A DNA stretch of 33,878 bases from Microcaldota archaeon. GTDB lineage: Archaea; Micrarchaeota; Micrarchaeia; Anstonellales; Bilamarchaeaceae. The DNA lies in NCBI GenBank assembly GCA_018812715.1, contig JAHJCT010000017.1, positions 268,019 to 301,896 on the forward strand. Direction: 5' to 3'. The translations under genes and the position numbers were made by a program. Shown piece after piece: positions 24,631 to 33,739 of this stretch. Each line of letters opens with the position of its first letter. Within the stretch, counting starts at the first letter, position 1. The notes beneath the pieces are model-generated. The model was given only the letters and a program-made list of their open reading frames with translations, was not told the origin of the DNA and searched no databases.

Positions 24631-25506
24631 TTGGGAGACGAGAGTGAGAAAAATATAACATTGAGTAAAGATGCCGTCTATGGCGGAGTAATAATAATAC
24701 TCGTTGCTTTGCTTGTACTCTCTGTTTTTACACATGGATTTGGGCTTATTGCTCAAACATACCAATGTCCTGAAAACGAGTCAACTGAGCAACCCGTACT
24801 TAACAATACAAATGGAACAACTGTAGTAGTGCCTGTTCAAAACGATACTGAGGAAGGATTTACTGAACTTACTGTGGGTATTGGTGATCTTCCTGTTTTA
24901 GGGGAAGAAACTGCTGTTGTTACCTGGGTAGAATTTTCTGATTATCAATGTCCTTTCTGTTCTAAGCTCTACAAAGAAGCTGAGGCAGATGTTACAACCA
25001 ATTACATTGATACTGGTAAAGTAAAGCTCTACTTCAGAGACTTTCCATTATCATTCCATCCGCATTCTCTACCGGCTGCAGTAGCCACAAGATGTGCTGA
25101 TGATCAGGGCAAATTCTGGGAAATGCATGGCAAGCTCTTTGATACACAATCTTCTTGGACTGGCCTTGGCAGTGTTGATGACACTTTCAAAGGATATGCA
25201 GTTGATCTTGGTCTTGACAATGATACTTTCAGCACTTGTTATGACAATGCTGAGCACATTGATGAGATTAGCGTTGACTTTGCTGAAGCCCAGGAGTATG
25301 GTGTGAGGGGAACCCCAAGCAACTTCCTTATTATACCAAAGGACAAAGTGTCTGAAGACGATATTGTTGCAGCAGTTGATTCACTCAATGAAATGTATGG
25401 TGATGGAATACAGCTCTTTGAAGATGGCAATAGCTATACTGTCTTTATTCCAGGTGCCTATCCATATAGTACATTCGATACTGTTCTAAGCACAGTTAAT
25501 TACTAA
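24631..25506 (+). CDS. Membrane-anchored DsbA-like thiol oxidoreductase (TTG start)
   Basis: 291 aa from TTG at 24631. The GTG at 24622 lies inside AAAGGTGAT, the ribosome binding site. TTG then reads M-G-D-E, like the MGEE, MGEN and MGEK starts of nearby genes. One membrane anchor (about 17-41), a sequon-rich linker, then a thioredoxin/DsbA fold: EFSDYQCPFCSKLY with catalytic C107 and C110, the inserted helical domain (HSLPAAVATRCADDQGKFWEMH) and cis-proline loop GVRGTPSNFLI. It should introduce or shuffle disulfides outside the cell, where the Cys-rich proteins encoded at the left of the window would be clients (inference). Confidence 0.92.
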   Translation: MGDESEKNITLSKDAVYGGVIIILVALLVLSVFTHGFGLIAQTYQCPENESTEQPVLNNTNGTTVVVPVQNDTEEGFTELTVGIGDLPVLGEETAVVTWVEFSDYQCPFCSKLYKEAEADVTTNYIDTGKVKLYFRDFPLSFHPHSLPAAVATRCADDQGKFWEMHGKLFDTQSSWTGLGSVDDTFKGYAVDLGLDNDTFSTCYDNAEHIDEISVDFAEAQEYGVRGTPSNFLIIPKDKVSEDDIVAAVDSLNEMYGDGIQLFEDGNSYTVFIPGAYPYSTFDTVLSTVNY

Positions 25507-25520
25507 TTTTTTTCTTCTTT
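25507..25520 (+). terminator. Pyrimidine/oligo-T terminator between convergent genes
   Basis: TTTTTTTCTTCTTT fills the 14 bp between the DsbA-like stop and the stop of the convergent transporter gene; oligo-T tracts end transcription in archaea without a hairpin. Confidence 0.5.
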
Positions 25521-26363
25521 TTAAAAAACAAATATCATTACTAGTCCAAGCACCATCAAAATTATTGCTGCATATTTCTTCAAATCCAGTTTTTCCTTGA
25601 GTAATAAATAACCGCCAATTGCGCTTACTATCGGCCCACCAGCACTTATTGCAGCAGTGAGGGCAGCTCCAATATAACTTATAGAAAAATTGTAAAATAT
25701 TGAACCAACAAAGATCAATACCCCTGGTGCTGCAGCATATTTCATTTTATCAATTGGAGGCAGAGACAAATCTCTTCGGTTTATTGTATGATACAATACT
25801 GTAAATGCAGCAATGCCTGTTTCAAGCAAAAATGTGGCTAAATAGGGCCCAAATATAATTACAAAATTCTTTATGAAAGTGAAATAAAACGCCCTGCAGG
25901 CTATGGAAATACCAAGATAAAACATCCATTTCTCAGGTTTTAATTTTCCTTTATTATCCAATGAAAGAACCAAAGCGGACAATACCATGATTATAGAGCC
26001 TAATACTTGCCCTGCAGAAAGCTCTTCCCCAAGAAAAATTATGCTGCCAGCAAGTACAAATAAAACATAAATTTTCCCTACGGGTGAAGTTATGGTTACT
26101 TTTCCATAATCCATTGCCTTATATGCTGCCATGGCCCCTATTGCCCCCATAGAAATTTCAAACAAATAAAACGGAAAGAGATCTATGGGAAAATTAAGCT
26201 GTTCTTTGAGTATCAGTACACCCATGGCAAGTAGAATAACGAGAACTACATATGCATAGACTATTGCTTTATGCCGACCAAGAATTGTTATTGCTTTTTT
26301 GGCAGTAACACTACTGAAACCATATGATATGACTGATCCAATAGAAGGAATAAATTCAAGCAT
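25521..26363 (-). CDS. EamA/DMT-type transporter
   Basis: 280 aa from the ATG at 26363 (MLEFIPSIGSVISYG), which overlaps the thpR stop by 8 nt; the in-frame ATG at 26411 would add a hydrophilic N-terminus lying inside thpR. About ten hydrophobic helices arranged as two repeats, each ending in a helix typical of the drug/metabolite transporter superfamily (AGQVLGSIIMVLSALVLSLD; YAAIILMVLGLVMIFVF), with AAYKAMDYGKVTITSPV in the first repeat and ALTAAISAGGPIVSAIGGYLLL in the second. Substrate unknown. Confidence 0.85.
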   Translation of the reverse strand: MLEFIPSIGSVISYGFSSVTAKKAITILGRHKAIVYAYVVLVILLAMGVLILKEQLNFPIDLFPFYLFEISMGAIGAMAAYKAMDYGKVTITSPVGKIYVLFVLAGSIIFLGEELSAGQVLGSIIMVLSALVLSLDNKGKLKPEKWMFYLGISIACRAFYFTFIKNFVIIFGPYLATFLLETGIAAFTVLYHTINRRDLSLPPIDKMKYAAAPGVLIFVGSIFYNFSISYIGAALTAAISAGGPIVSAIGGYLLLKEKLDLKKYAAIILMVLGLVMIFVF

Positions 26364-26883
26364 CCTTGCCCTCTGCCTGGAAGCTTGCCAGTGTTGTATA
26401 TTTCGGTCCATCTCCGCCCAGTTCGCTTTGCATTAAATCAAAAGACGAAATTTCAAATGATCCAAAGTCTTCATCTTTATGTTTTTCTAAAAATGATTTC
26501 AAATCTATTTTTTGTTTTACTCTTGCAATGGTTACATGTGCGGAAAATCGATCATCTTTTCCATATCCATGCAATGCCCCAATTACTTTTTTTGCAAGCA
26601 GATTCAGTTCTTCGCTTTCTAATCCTGCCCACACTACTCTGATATAATTTTCATTAGGGAAAACCCCGGCACCTTTTGCTGCACATGCAAATTTATTGAA
26701 TCTTATCTCTCGTAATTTTTTTTCTATATGTGCAGCTTCACTACTCTCTCCAATGAATTTCAAAGTTATGTGAATATTTTCAGGTTCCACTAATTTTATT
26801 CCGTCTTGTTCTATCTCTTTGCCTAACTCTGCCAACTTCTTTTTCACTTTCTCAGGAAGTGGAACTGCAACGAAGAGCCTCAT
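26356..26883 (-). CDS. thpR: RNA 2',3'-cyclic phosphodiesterase (ThpR/LigT)
   Basis: 175 aa, the usual size. The two H-x-T motifs of the 2H phosphoesterases are HITL at 38-41 (followed by KFIGE) and HVTI at 116-119 (followed by ARVK). The enzyme opens 2',3'-cyclic phosphates to 2'-phosphates and can act on tRNA halves. Divergent from the TldE-like gene with only 33 bp between the start codons. Confidence 0.95.
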   Translation of the reverse strand: MRLFVAVPLPEKVKKKLAELGKEIEQDGIKLVEPENIHITLKFIGESSEAAHIEKKLREIRFNKFACAAKGAGVFPNENYIRVVWAGLESEELNLLAKKVIGALHGYGKDDRFSAHVTIARVKQKIDLKSFLEKHKDEDFGSFEISSFDLMQSELGGDGPKYTTLASFQAEGKDA

Positions 26884-26886
26884 GGA

Positions 26887-26896
26887 TTTTTAATAT
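26887..26896 (+). promoter_or_regulatory. TATA box of the TldE-like gene
   Basis: TTTTTAATAT centred about 25 bp before the ATG at 26917. It lies almost on top of the thpR start codon, on the far side of the thpR TATA box. Confidence 0.45.
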
Positions 26897-26905
26897 CGTT
26901 TGAAA

Positions 26906-26913
26906 ATTTAAAT
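26906..26913 (-). promoter_or_regulatory. TATA box of thpR
   Basis: ATTTAAAT centred about 26 bp before the thpR ATG at 26883, next to the start codon of the divergent gene. The two promoters therefore overlap face to face. Confidence 0.5.
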
Positions 26914-26916
26914 CAT

Positions 26917-28134
26917 ATGCACGAAATCTTTCACCAGAGCATAGACTCAACTAGTCTTACATTTACTGGAGGGCAGTTAAAAATAAGAGAAACTGATTCC
27001 TCCTCTGGTTACGGAATACGTGTTCTCCATAAAGATAAAATTGGCTTTTCATATTGCCAGCACAAAGACGAGATCAACAGCGCCATTGAACAGGCAAAAA
27101 AGCTCTCCCATTTCTCTATTGAAAGTTCTTTTTCATTTGCTCCAAATGCACATTTCAAAAAACTTGAAATATCTAATCCAATTTTTTCTCCTGAGAATTA
27201 CAAAAAAATCTATGAGATAGTGGAAGAGGCTCGGGAAGCAGCGGAATCCCATGGTGGCAAATCCAAAATTATTGCAGAATTGGTGAGTAGCCGCACAGAA
27301 CTTGAAAACACAGAGGGATTCAGCGGTGCTTATGACAAGACTGATTTTTCATTTTATGTTGAATGTATGGATGCTGACGGTTTTGGTATATCGTATTATG
27401 TTTCCAATTTAAAATTTCCTGATGCAAGGGCCGTTGGTATGCGTGCAGCTGAAATGGCAAAAAATATGCAAGGAGCAAAAAAACCTTCAAGCGGCAACTA
27501 TACTGTTGTGATGGAAATTGAAGCATTAAGCAGTCTAATTGACATTTTCCTCCCTTCCTTTTCTGGTGATTGGAAGCACAGGAACATTACTAAGCTCACT
27601 CAAAACGAAAAAATGTTTGATAATCAACTTACTATATGTGACGACCCATTTAGTAAAGGAAGTGAAGGTCGGCCTTTTGATGATGAAGGCGTAATCTCAC
27701 ATAAAAAATATCTTGTAAAAAATGGGCAGATAAAATCATTTTTTTATGATAGGGAAACAGCTGCTTTGGAAGGTGTTGATGAGAACGGAGCATGTTCCAG
27801 GGCTTCATATGCAAGTCCACCAACAATAGGTGGAACAAACATTACGATCTCTCCGGGAGATTGGAAAAATCTTGATGATTTAGGCAAATATTTAGAGATT
27901 CATCATGCCCATGGCTCACACACTGCAAATCCAACCACAGGTGATTTTGGCTTAGAGGTGAGCTCTGCATTTATGATAGATAAAGGCAAAAAAACTCCAC
28001 TAAAAGGATTTATGTTGACAGGAAACATCTTCGATTTATTTGCCAATATAGAAGCAATCGAATCTACAACCAAAATTCTAGATTATTTAGAAGCTCCTAG
28101 AATTGCCTTCAGAAATATACACATTGTTTCATGA
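26917..28134 (+). CDS. TldE/PmbA-like protein of the TldD/E protease family
   Basis: 405 aa. Matches the family at SSGYGIRVLHKDKIGFSYC, the helical AIEQAKKLSHFS region, ENTEGFSGAYDKTDFSFY, FDDEGVISHKKYLVKNGQI and LKGFMLTGNIFDLFANIEAI. No HExxxH zinc site is present in the middle, so it resembles the non-catalytic TldE (PmbA) rather than TldD. In bacteria TldD/TldE together degrade unfolded peptides and trim peptide natural products. No TldD lies in the window. An ABC-2 transporter follows after 9 nt, with a GAGG ribosome binding site overlapping this stop. Confidence 0.85.
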   Translation: MHEIFHQSIDSTSLTFTGGQLKIRETDSSSGYGIRVLHKDKIGFSYCQHKDEINSAIEQAKKLSHFSIESSFSFAPNAHFKKLEISNPIFSPENYKKIYEIVEEAREAAESHGGKSKIIAELVSSRTELENTEGFSGAYDKTDFSFYVECMDADGFGISYYVSNLKFPDARAVGMRAAEMAKNMQGAKKPSSGNYTVVMEIEALSSLIDIFLPSFSGDWKHRNITKLTQNEKMFDNQLTICDDPFSKGSEGRPFDDEGVISHKKYLVKNGQIKSFFYDRETAALEGVDENGACSRASYASPPTIGGTNITISPGDWKNLDDLGKYLEIHHAHGSHTANPTTGDFGLEVSSAFMIDKGKKTPLKGFMLTGNIFDLFANIEAIESTTKILDYLEAPRIAFRNIHIVS

Positions 28135-28143
28135 GGTTTTATT

Positions 28144-29073
28144 ATGGAGTCAGTAGTATCAGTATCTAAAATATCGAAATCATTTTCTTCAGGGCAGGAA
28201 AAAATAAAAGCACTAGATTCAGTAAACTTTAATATCAATAAGGGGGAAGTCTTTGGTTTACTTGGACCAAATGGTGCTGGAAAAACTACTCTTATTGCCA
28301 TACTTTGTGGTTTTCTTATACCGGACAGTGGAACTGCCAGCATATTCAATATGAGCTGCACCACTCAAAGTGAAAAAATTCAGAAAAGAATGAATTTTGT
28401 TTCTGGTTTTAGCGGAGTAATGGATTTTTTTACTGCAGAAGAGCTTTTGTATTTTTATTGTATGCTTTATAATCTTGACAATACTAAGAAGCGAGTAGAT
28501 ACTGCTCTTAAAATAACCGATCTCCAGAAACACAGAAAAAGAATTGCAGCTGATTTTTCTTCTGGTCTTAGCAGAAGGTTTCTTATCTCAAAAGCCTTGC
28601 TTAATGATCCTGAAGTCCTTTTGCTTGATGAGCCAACAGTTGGTCTTGATGTAGACGCAGCTTCAAATATGCGCAACATGATAAACAAAATGAAGAAAAC
28701 AGGAACTACCATTTTGCTAACAACCCATAATATGCGCGAAGCAGAGGAACTTTGTGATCGCGTAGCACTCATAAAAGAAGGTCGCATTATAGCATGCGGT
28801 ACATTTGCAGAATTAAGAAAAAAATTCTTTCCGCTTGAAGTAGTGGAAGTGCATTCAGATGATCCAGATAAACTTGAAAAGCAAGTCTTAGCAACTAAAT
28901 TAGTAATAAAGACGCAGAAATTGGAAGATAGTATAAAATTTTATCTGAAAAGCAAGACGGATGTGAACAAGTTACTAAAGGCAGTTATATCCTCAGGAGT
29001 TGGGATCAGAAGTATAACTACTATAGAGCCAGAGCTCGAAGATCTTTATACCAAGGTGATGCGTAATGTTTGA
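28144..29073 (+). CDS. ABC-2 type transporter, ATP-binding subunit
   Basis: 309 aa. Walker A GPNGAGKTT at 41-49, signature-like DFSSGLSRRF (the usual LSGGQ is replaced by FSSGLS), Walker B VLLLDEPTVGLD, and switch histidine in LLTTHNMREAEELCD. The C-terminal ~80 residues form the regulatory extension usual in ABC-2 exporters. It would power the permease encoded next, with which it overlaps by 8 nt. Substrate unknown; co-operonic with a TldE-like gene. Confidence 0.95.
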   Translation: MESVVSVSKISKSFSSGQEKIKALDSVNFNINKGEVFGLLGPNGAGKTTLIAILCGFLIPDSGTASIFNMSCTTQSEKIQKRMNFVSGFSGVMDFFTAEELLYFYCMLYNLDNTKKRVDTALKITDLQKHRKRIAADFSSGLSRRFLISKALLNDPEVLLLDEPTVGLDVDAASNMRNMINKMKKTGTTILLTTHNMREAEELCDRVALIKEGRIIACGTFAELRKKFFPLEVVEVHSDDPDKLEKQVLATKLVIKTQKLEDSIKFYLKSKTDVNKLLKAVISSGVGIRSITTIEPELEDLYTKVMRNV

Positions 29074-29842
29074 TTCACTCTCACGTATCAAAGGAATGTT
29101 GTATCGAAATTTCATTTGGGCATGTCGCAGTCCATTTAGACTTACTGATGTTTTTATCTGGCCATTGGTAATGTTATTTACACTTACTCTATTTCTCTCA
29201 GCTGTAGGTGGTAGCCAACAGTTTCTTGGTCTGTTAATACTCTCTGTTATTGGCTGGAGGGCATTATTCTTTGTTTCATTTGAAACAACTGCTGCATTTG
29301 TGGAAGCGCATTGGGATAGGGCATTACCAAATCTGCTTGTTTCTCCAATTAATACACTAGAAATAGCCATTGGTGGGGCATTGAGCGGCGTACTGAAATT
29401 AATTATGGTAATGATTATCTGCTTGAGTGTGGGGCACCTTCTTTATGGTTTTGCTTTCATTCAACCAATCACATTTTTCATTGCAGTTGGATTTCTTTTA
29501 ATATCTGGGTTTTCAATTGGCTTTATACTTTTTGGTCTGGCCTGTTACTTCGACAAAAGAAATATATTTACGTTGAGTTTCATTCTTCCTGAACTCATAG
29601 GTTTGCTATCCGGTCCATACTATTCGATTCAAGATGTTTTCCCCCCATATATCGTATCAGTACTAAATCTTCTACCAACTACACATGCCTTCAATCTTAT
29701 CAAATCCATTTTCGGCCTTGGGCAGGTTAACTATTTCATGCTTATTCTAACTTCCATCATCTGGGTTATAATCGCCATTTTACTCAACAATATTTTCTAT
29801 AATTTGGGAAGAAAAAAAGGTACGTTGACTAAAGTGGGGTAA
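29066..29842 (+). CDS. ABC-2 type transporter, permease subunit
   Basis: 258 aa with six predicted membrane segments. The N-terminal amphipathic region (LYRNFIWACRSPFRLTDVFIWPLVMLF) precedes the first segment, and LSGPYYSIQDVFPPYIVSVLNLLPTTHAFNLIKSIF is the conserved ABC-2 stretch before the last segment. Pairs with the ATPase upstream, probably as an exporter of a peptide, lipid or polysaccharide. Confidence 0.92.
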   Translation: MFDSLSRIKGMLYRNFIWACRSPFRLTDVFIWPLVMLFTLTLFLSAVGGSQQFLGLLILSVIGWRALFFVSFETTAAFVEAHWDRALPNLLVSPINTLEIAIGGALSGVLKLIMVMIICLSVGHLLYGFAFIQPITFFIAVGFLLISGFSIGFILFGLACYFDKRNIFTLSFILPELIGLLSGPYYSIQDVFPPYIVSVLNLLPTTHAFNLIKSIFGLGQVNYFMLILTSIIWVIIAILLNNIFYNLGRKKGTLTKVG

Positions 29843-29852
29843 GCAAAAAGAA

Positions 29853-29859
29853 TTTATAA
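29853..29859 (+). promoter_or_regulatory. TATA box of lonB
   Basis: TTTATAA centred 25 bp before the ATG at 29881 with no ribosome binding site between, so lonB is probably leaderless and separate from the ABC operon. Confidence 0.55.
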
Positions 29860-29880
29860 CAGCGATGTACTGATATTAGC

Positions 29881-31854
29881 ATGAAGTTCGAAACCACGGC
29901 AGAAATACCAGTGCCCGATAAACTTATTGATCAGATAGTTGGACAGGATATGGCTGTAGATATCATGAAAAAAGCAGCCAGGCAAAAGAGGAATGTTCTT
30001 CTTATCGGCCCTCCAGGTACAGGAAAAAGTATGCTGGCCCAGGCTATGGCAGAACTTATGCAATGTGAAAAACTTGAAGATGTGCTAGCATATCCAAACA
30101 AAAACAATGAAAACCAACCACTTATTCGTGTTGTTAGAACTTATCCTGATCATACTTATTTGATGAAGCATAAGCATTTCATGAAATTTTATAGCCCGCA
30201 CGAGCTTCAAGAGATAAAAAAACTGAGCAAAGATAAAGATTATGGCGAACTTGCAAAAAAACTGAAGATAGGTTTAGGAAGAAGATTGACCCAATTCAAA
30301 AAAACAGAAGAAGAAACGCGTGGCCTTCAACCTAAATTTTTGATTGCTTTATTGGGACTGCTCCTGCTCCTGGTTGTTTTCTTTGCAGATATTGAAGAGA
30401 ATGTTAAATGGTTAATAATAGCCATTGCATTGGGTATTGGTTTTCTTTATGTAATTTCCAGTGCCACTGCTGGCCTTGGAAGAAGGCTTATGCCTACAGA
30501 AACAACTACTCCAAAACTTATTGTTGATAATAGCGGGAGGCATGAAGCACCTTTCTTGGATGCTACTGGTGCAAGAGCCGGTGCCCTTCTTGGTGATTGC
30601 AAACATGATCCCCTTCAAAGTGGTGGTTTAGGAACACCCGCACATTTACGTATTGAAGCTGGGGCCATACATCGGGCAAACAAAGGAGTGCTCTTCATAG
30701 ATGAAATCGCGTCATTAAAACTAAATTGGCAGCAGGAAATCCTTACAGCGATGCAGGAAAAGAAATATCCAATAACTGGACAAAGTGAAATGAGCTCCGG
30801 TGCATTAGTAAAAACTATGCCAGTGCCCACAGATTTTGTTCTTGTTGCTGCAGGCAATCTTCCTGATATGAACCATATCCATCCTGCTTTGCGTTCTAGA
30901 ATACGGGGCGGAGGCTATGAAGTATATGTTGAGGAGTCTCTTGATGATACCCAAGAAAATGAAGAAAGACTAATTCGATTTGTTGCTCAAGAAATAAAGA
31001 AAGACGCCAAGATACCTCATTTCAATAAAGAGGCCGTAATGGCTATAATAGAAGAAGGCCGTAGAATGTCTGGCAGAAGGAAGAAATTCACTCTTAATCT
31101 TAGAGAACTTGGCGGACTTATACGGGCTGCAGGTGATGTGGCAAGATCTAAGAATTTAAATCTCGTTACAAAAGATGAAATCATCGAAGCAAAAAAAATC
31201 TTCAGATCAATAGAAAGTCAACTTGGAGCCAAAATGATCGAAATAAAACGTGAATATCAGACGATTGTAACTGAAGGCGCAGAAGTTGGGCGAGTCAATG
31301 GCCTTGCTGTTCTTGGTGATGCTAGGGCTGGCCTGGTATTGCCAATAGTAGCCGAGGCAACGCCATCTGCATCAAAAAGCGAAGGACATGTTATAGCAAC
31401 AGGAAAACTTGGGGTTATAGCGAAAGAAGCAGTTGATAATGTTTCAGCCATATTCAAAAAGTATATCGGTACCGGAATCTCAAAGATGGACATACACATA
31501 CAATTTCTTCAAACATATGAAGGTGTTGAGGGGGACAGTGCTTCTATTTCAACTGCTGTTGCTGTGATTTCTGCACTTTCTGAGATTCCAGTCCACCAGG
31601 ATGTTGCTATGACTGGCTCTCTTGATGTGCGAGGCAAGGTATTGCCAGTTGGTGGTGTTACTGCAAAAATTGAAGCAGCAATAGAAGCAGGAATGCAACG
31701 AGTTCTTATTCCTGCGGCAAATGCAAACGACGTCTATTTGAAAGGTCCTCAAAAAATAAAAGTAATCAAAATTGCTACCCTTGCAGATGTTCTAAAGTAT
31801 GCACTTAAGGATTGCGCTGCAAAGAAAAAACTTCTGAAAAAAATTCACGGTTAA
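29881..31854 (+). CDS. lonB: Archaeal membrane-bound Lon protease (LonB)
   Basis: 657 aa, usual length. Walker A GPPGTGKS at 43-50, then the archaeal-specific insertion with two membrane segments (about 150-200), Walker [12 protein letters not shown] near 270, sensor and arginine finger ([11 protein letters not shown]), and the C-terminal peptidase with the Ser-Lys dyad: S553 in EGDSAS and K596 in [10 protein letters not shown]. LonB is an ATP-dependent hexameric protease facing the cytoplasm that degrades damaged and membrane proteins; in archaea it replaces FtsH. Convergent with the DUF373 gene, overlapping by 4 nt. Confidence 0.97.
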   Translation: MKFETTAEIPVPDKLIDQIVGQDMAVDIMKKAARQKRNVLLIGPPGTGKSMLAQAMAELMQCEKLEDVLAYPNKNNENQPLIRVVRTYPDHTYLMKHKHFMKFYSPHELQEIKKLSKDKDYGELAKKLKIGLGRRLTQFKKTEEETRGLQPKFLIALLGLLLLLVVFFADIEENVKWLIIAIALGIGFLYVISSATAGLGRRLMPTETTTPKLIVDNSGRHEAPFLDATGARAGALLGDCKHDPLQSGGLGTPAHLRIEAGAIHRANKGVLFIDEIASLKLNWQQEILTAMQEKKYPITGQSEMSSGALVKTMPVPTDFVLVAAGNLPDMNHIHPALRSRIRGGGYEVYVEESLDDTQENEERLIRFVAQEIKKDAKIPHFNKEAVMAIIEEGRRMSGRRKKFTLNLRELGGLIRAAGDVARSKNLNLVTKDEIIEAKKIFRSIESQLGAKMIEIKREYQTIVTEGAEVGRVNGLAVLGDARAGLVLPIVAEATPSASKSEGHVIATGKLGVIAKEAVDNVSAIFKKYIGTGISKMDIHIQFLQTYEGVEGDSASISTAVAVISALSEIPVHQDVAMTGSLDVRGKVLPVGGVTAKIEAAIEAGMQRVLIPAANANDVYLKGPQKIKVIKIATLADVLKYALKDCAAKKKLLKKIHG

Positions 31855-33095
31855 TCATTTGATTTCAGAATAACATTGTCATCTACAGAACTTACTGCTG
31901 ATATGGGCATACTATATTTTTTATCGAAAAGTGTCTGTATTATTATCTTTCCTTTCTTAGCGTCTATACCAACAATCTTTCCAAGGTAAGTGCCCCTTTC
32001 TGATATTGCTTCTTTTCCCTCTATCTTCATTTCAAGAAGGATTTCTTTGCGGTACCACGTTATAACTGAAGTTATGAAATATCCCAATACGATTGACAAT
32101 GCAATACTCAGAATAAATGTTCCAAAATCAACGTATGGTTCATAGATGTTGACTATCCAACTGCTTCCAATCAGAATAACGAAAGTAGCAAGACCTGCTG
32201 CTGCAGTATAAAGCATATATTTAGTTACAATGTACTTTTTCTTATCCATTAAGGCGTCAATGCTTTTACTTATCATGATAATTAGAAGTCCTATGAAAAT
32301 TATCCATGAGATATTGCCAACAACTAAAGCGACAAGTTTTTCATGAGAGAGTTCCAAGCCTATTGCACTATTAATTGACTGATAACCCATGAATGCTGCA
32401 ATAGAGAAAACTGCAAAGGCACCCATATAGCCTATCCAACTAGTTCGTTCGAAAGAGAATCTGAAGTCATTTAGTACTCCCCCTACAAGTTCATCAACTC
32501 CGAAAATTCTCAAGAGAAGATACAATCCTGCTATTACACCAACTACTTCCCAACCCATTCCAAAATAACTAGTAAGTGAAAGTAAAATTATCAGCATTGC
32601 CGGTATACCAAGTACTATCTTAGCAAAGTACGGGTCTCTTAGTTTTTCCAATAACACAAAATATGTTTTTTCAAGTTCTTTGGCTTGTTTTATGAAAATA
32701 ATTTTTGTAGAATCTATTGTTATTCTTGATTTTACTATTGGGATTATCTCCTCATCTGATGCTCCGTCTGATATGAGAATACAAGAACTGGGGTTTAGTT
32801 CTGCTGTAATTCTATCTAATTGGTTGCTTATTTCTTTGTCTGCTTTATACCCAAGATTTTTGTCACCAGTAAGTGTGGCCACCTCAACACTATACCCTTC
32901 TTTTCTCATTTGATCGAAAATCTTAATAGCATAAAATATTGCATTTGAATCAGGATCTTCAGGATCAGCAAGAGCCAATGTCATAGCCCCCTGAAGATTT
33001 CTTTCTCGACCTATAAGAGGACCACTAACCTTTCCTTTTTCGTAAAGGTCGTTATCCCTGTCAATACACAATACTAATATAGGCCTTTCCACCAT
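31851..33095 (-). CDS. DUF373 family archaeal membrane protein
   Basis: 414 aa from the ATG at 33095, preceded by TTGAGG; an in-frame TTG at 33107 is part of that ribosome binding site. A soluble N-terminal domain (1-~150: [58 protein letters not shown]) is followed by about seven membrane segments and a soluble C-terminal stretch with a small beta-domain ([20 protein letters not shown]). This layout is DUF373, found in archaea and of unknown function. The N-terminal aspartates suggest nucleotide or metal binding (inference). Confidence 0.88.
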   Translation of the reverse strand: MVERPILVLCIDRDNDLYEKGKVSGPLIGRERNLQGAMTLALADPEDPDSNAIFYAIKIFDQMRKEGYSVEVATLTGDKNLGYKADKEISNQLDRITAELNPSSCILISDGASDEEIIPIVKSRITIDSTKIIFIKQAKELEKTYFVLLEKLRDPYFAKIVLGIPAMLIILLSLTSYFGMGWEVVGVIAGLYLLLRIFGVDELVGGVLNDFRFSFERTSWIGYMGAFAVFSIAAFMGYQSINSAIGLELSHEKLVALVVGNISWIIFIGLLIIMISKSIDALMDKKKYIVTKYMLYTAAAGLATFVILIGSSWIVNIYEPYVDFGTFILSIALSIVLGYFITSVITWYRKEILLEMKIEGKEAISERGTYLGKIVGIDAKKGKIIIQTLFDKKYSMPISAVSSVDDNVILKSND

Positions 33096-33145
33096 AAAAA
33101 TCCTCAACTCTTATTTAAATATGTGAGTTTGCAGAAAAAGTAGGT

Positions 33146-33153
33146 TATTTAAA
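33146..33153 (-). promoter_or_regulatory. Probable TATA box of the DUF373 gene
   Basis: TTTAAATA-type sequence (plus strand ATTTAAAA) that predicts a start near 33124 and a leader holding the TTGAGG ribosome binding site. A second AT-rich box at 33112-33119 is too close to the ATG. Confidence 0.4.
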
Positions 33154-33164
33154 AGTCTTCTCTC

Positions 33165-33171
33165 TATAAAA
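33165..33171 (+). promoter_or_regulatory. TATA box of csl4
   Basis: TATAAAA centred 23 bp before the csl4 ATG at 33191. A GGT just upstream of the ATG is a poor ribosome binding site, so the mRNA is likely leaderless. Confidence 0.5.
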
Positions 33172-33190
33172 TTTTCTCAAGGTACTATTT

Positions 33191-33739
33191 ATGGATAAGA
33201 AAAAACTGGTCCTTCCAGGGGACTATCTCTCAAGTGCTGAAGAGGCTGAAGAAGGGCGCAATACGTATATGGAAAACGATACAATATTCTCCGCTACTAT
33301 TGGCGAGGCCAATATCACCAATGGGTGTGCCATGGTGAATGTTACGGATAAGGGACTTGTTAGTCCACATATTGGAATGCAGGTATATGGCCTTATTATT
33401 AGAACCAGTCTAAACAAGGCCATAGCAGTGTGCATGCCAGTAAAAGAAGCAGAAGGAGAGATCCGAAGCATAGAATTTGAAGCTGTTCTTCCAGTTACTG
33501 AAATAAGAAAGGGATATGTCAAGGATATACGTGATGAAGTAAAAATGGGCGACATAATCAAAGCAAAAATAAACAAAATCACAGAAACTGACATTGAACT
33601 TACGATCATTTGGCCTGAATATGGGCTCGTATCTGTTTTCTGTCCATGTTGCCGAACCAAAATGGATTTAAAGACCAACATCTTCATTTGTGGTCAATGC
33701 AACTGGAAAGAAAGAAGAAAAATTCCTTTTGAAAAATAA
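33191..33739 (+). CDS. csl4: Exosome complex subunit Csl4
   Basis: 182 aa: N-terminal LPGDYLSSAEEAEEG domain, an S1 domain (about 65-145, EIRKGYVKDIRDEVKMGDIIKAKI) and a C-terminal zinc ribbon (CPCC and CGQC with intervening MDLKTNIFI). Csl4 is the alternative cap of the archaeal exosome and recruits DnaG. It lies 9 kb from rrp4-rrp41-rrp42, as in many archaea. Its stop codon touches the first copy of the 65-bp repeat array. Confidence 0.94.
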   Translation: MDKKKLVLPGDYLSSAEEAEEGRNTYMENDTIFSATIGEANITNGCAMVNVTDKGLVSPHIGMQVYGLIIRTSLNKAIAVCMPVKEAEGEIRSIEFEAVLPVTEIRKGYVKDIRDEVKMGDIIKAKINKITETDIELTIIWPEYGLVSVFCPCCRTKMDLKTNIFICGQCNWKERRKIPFEK

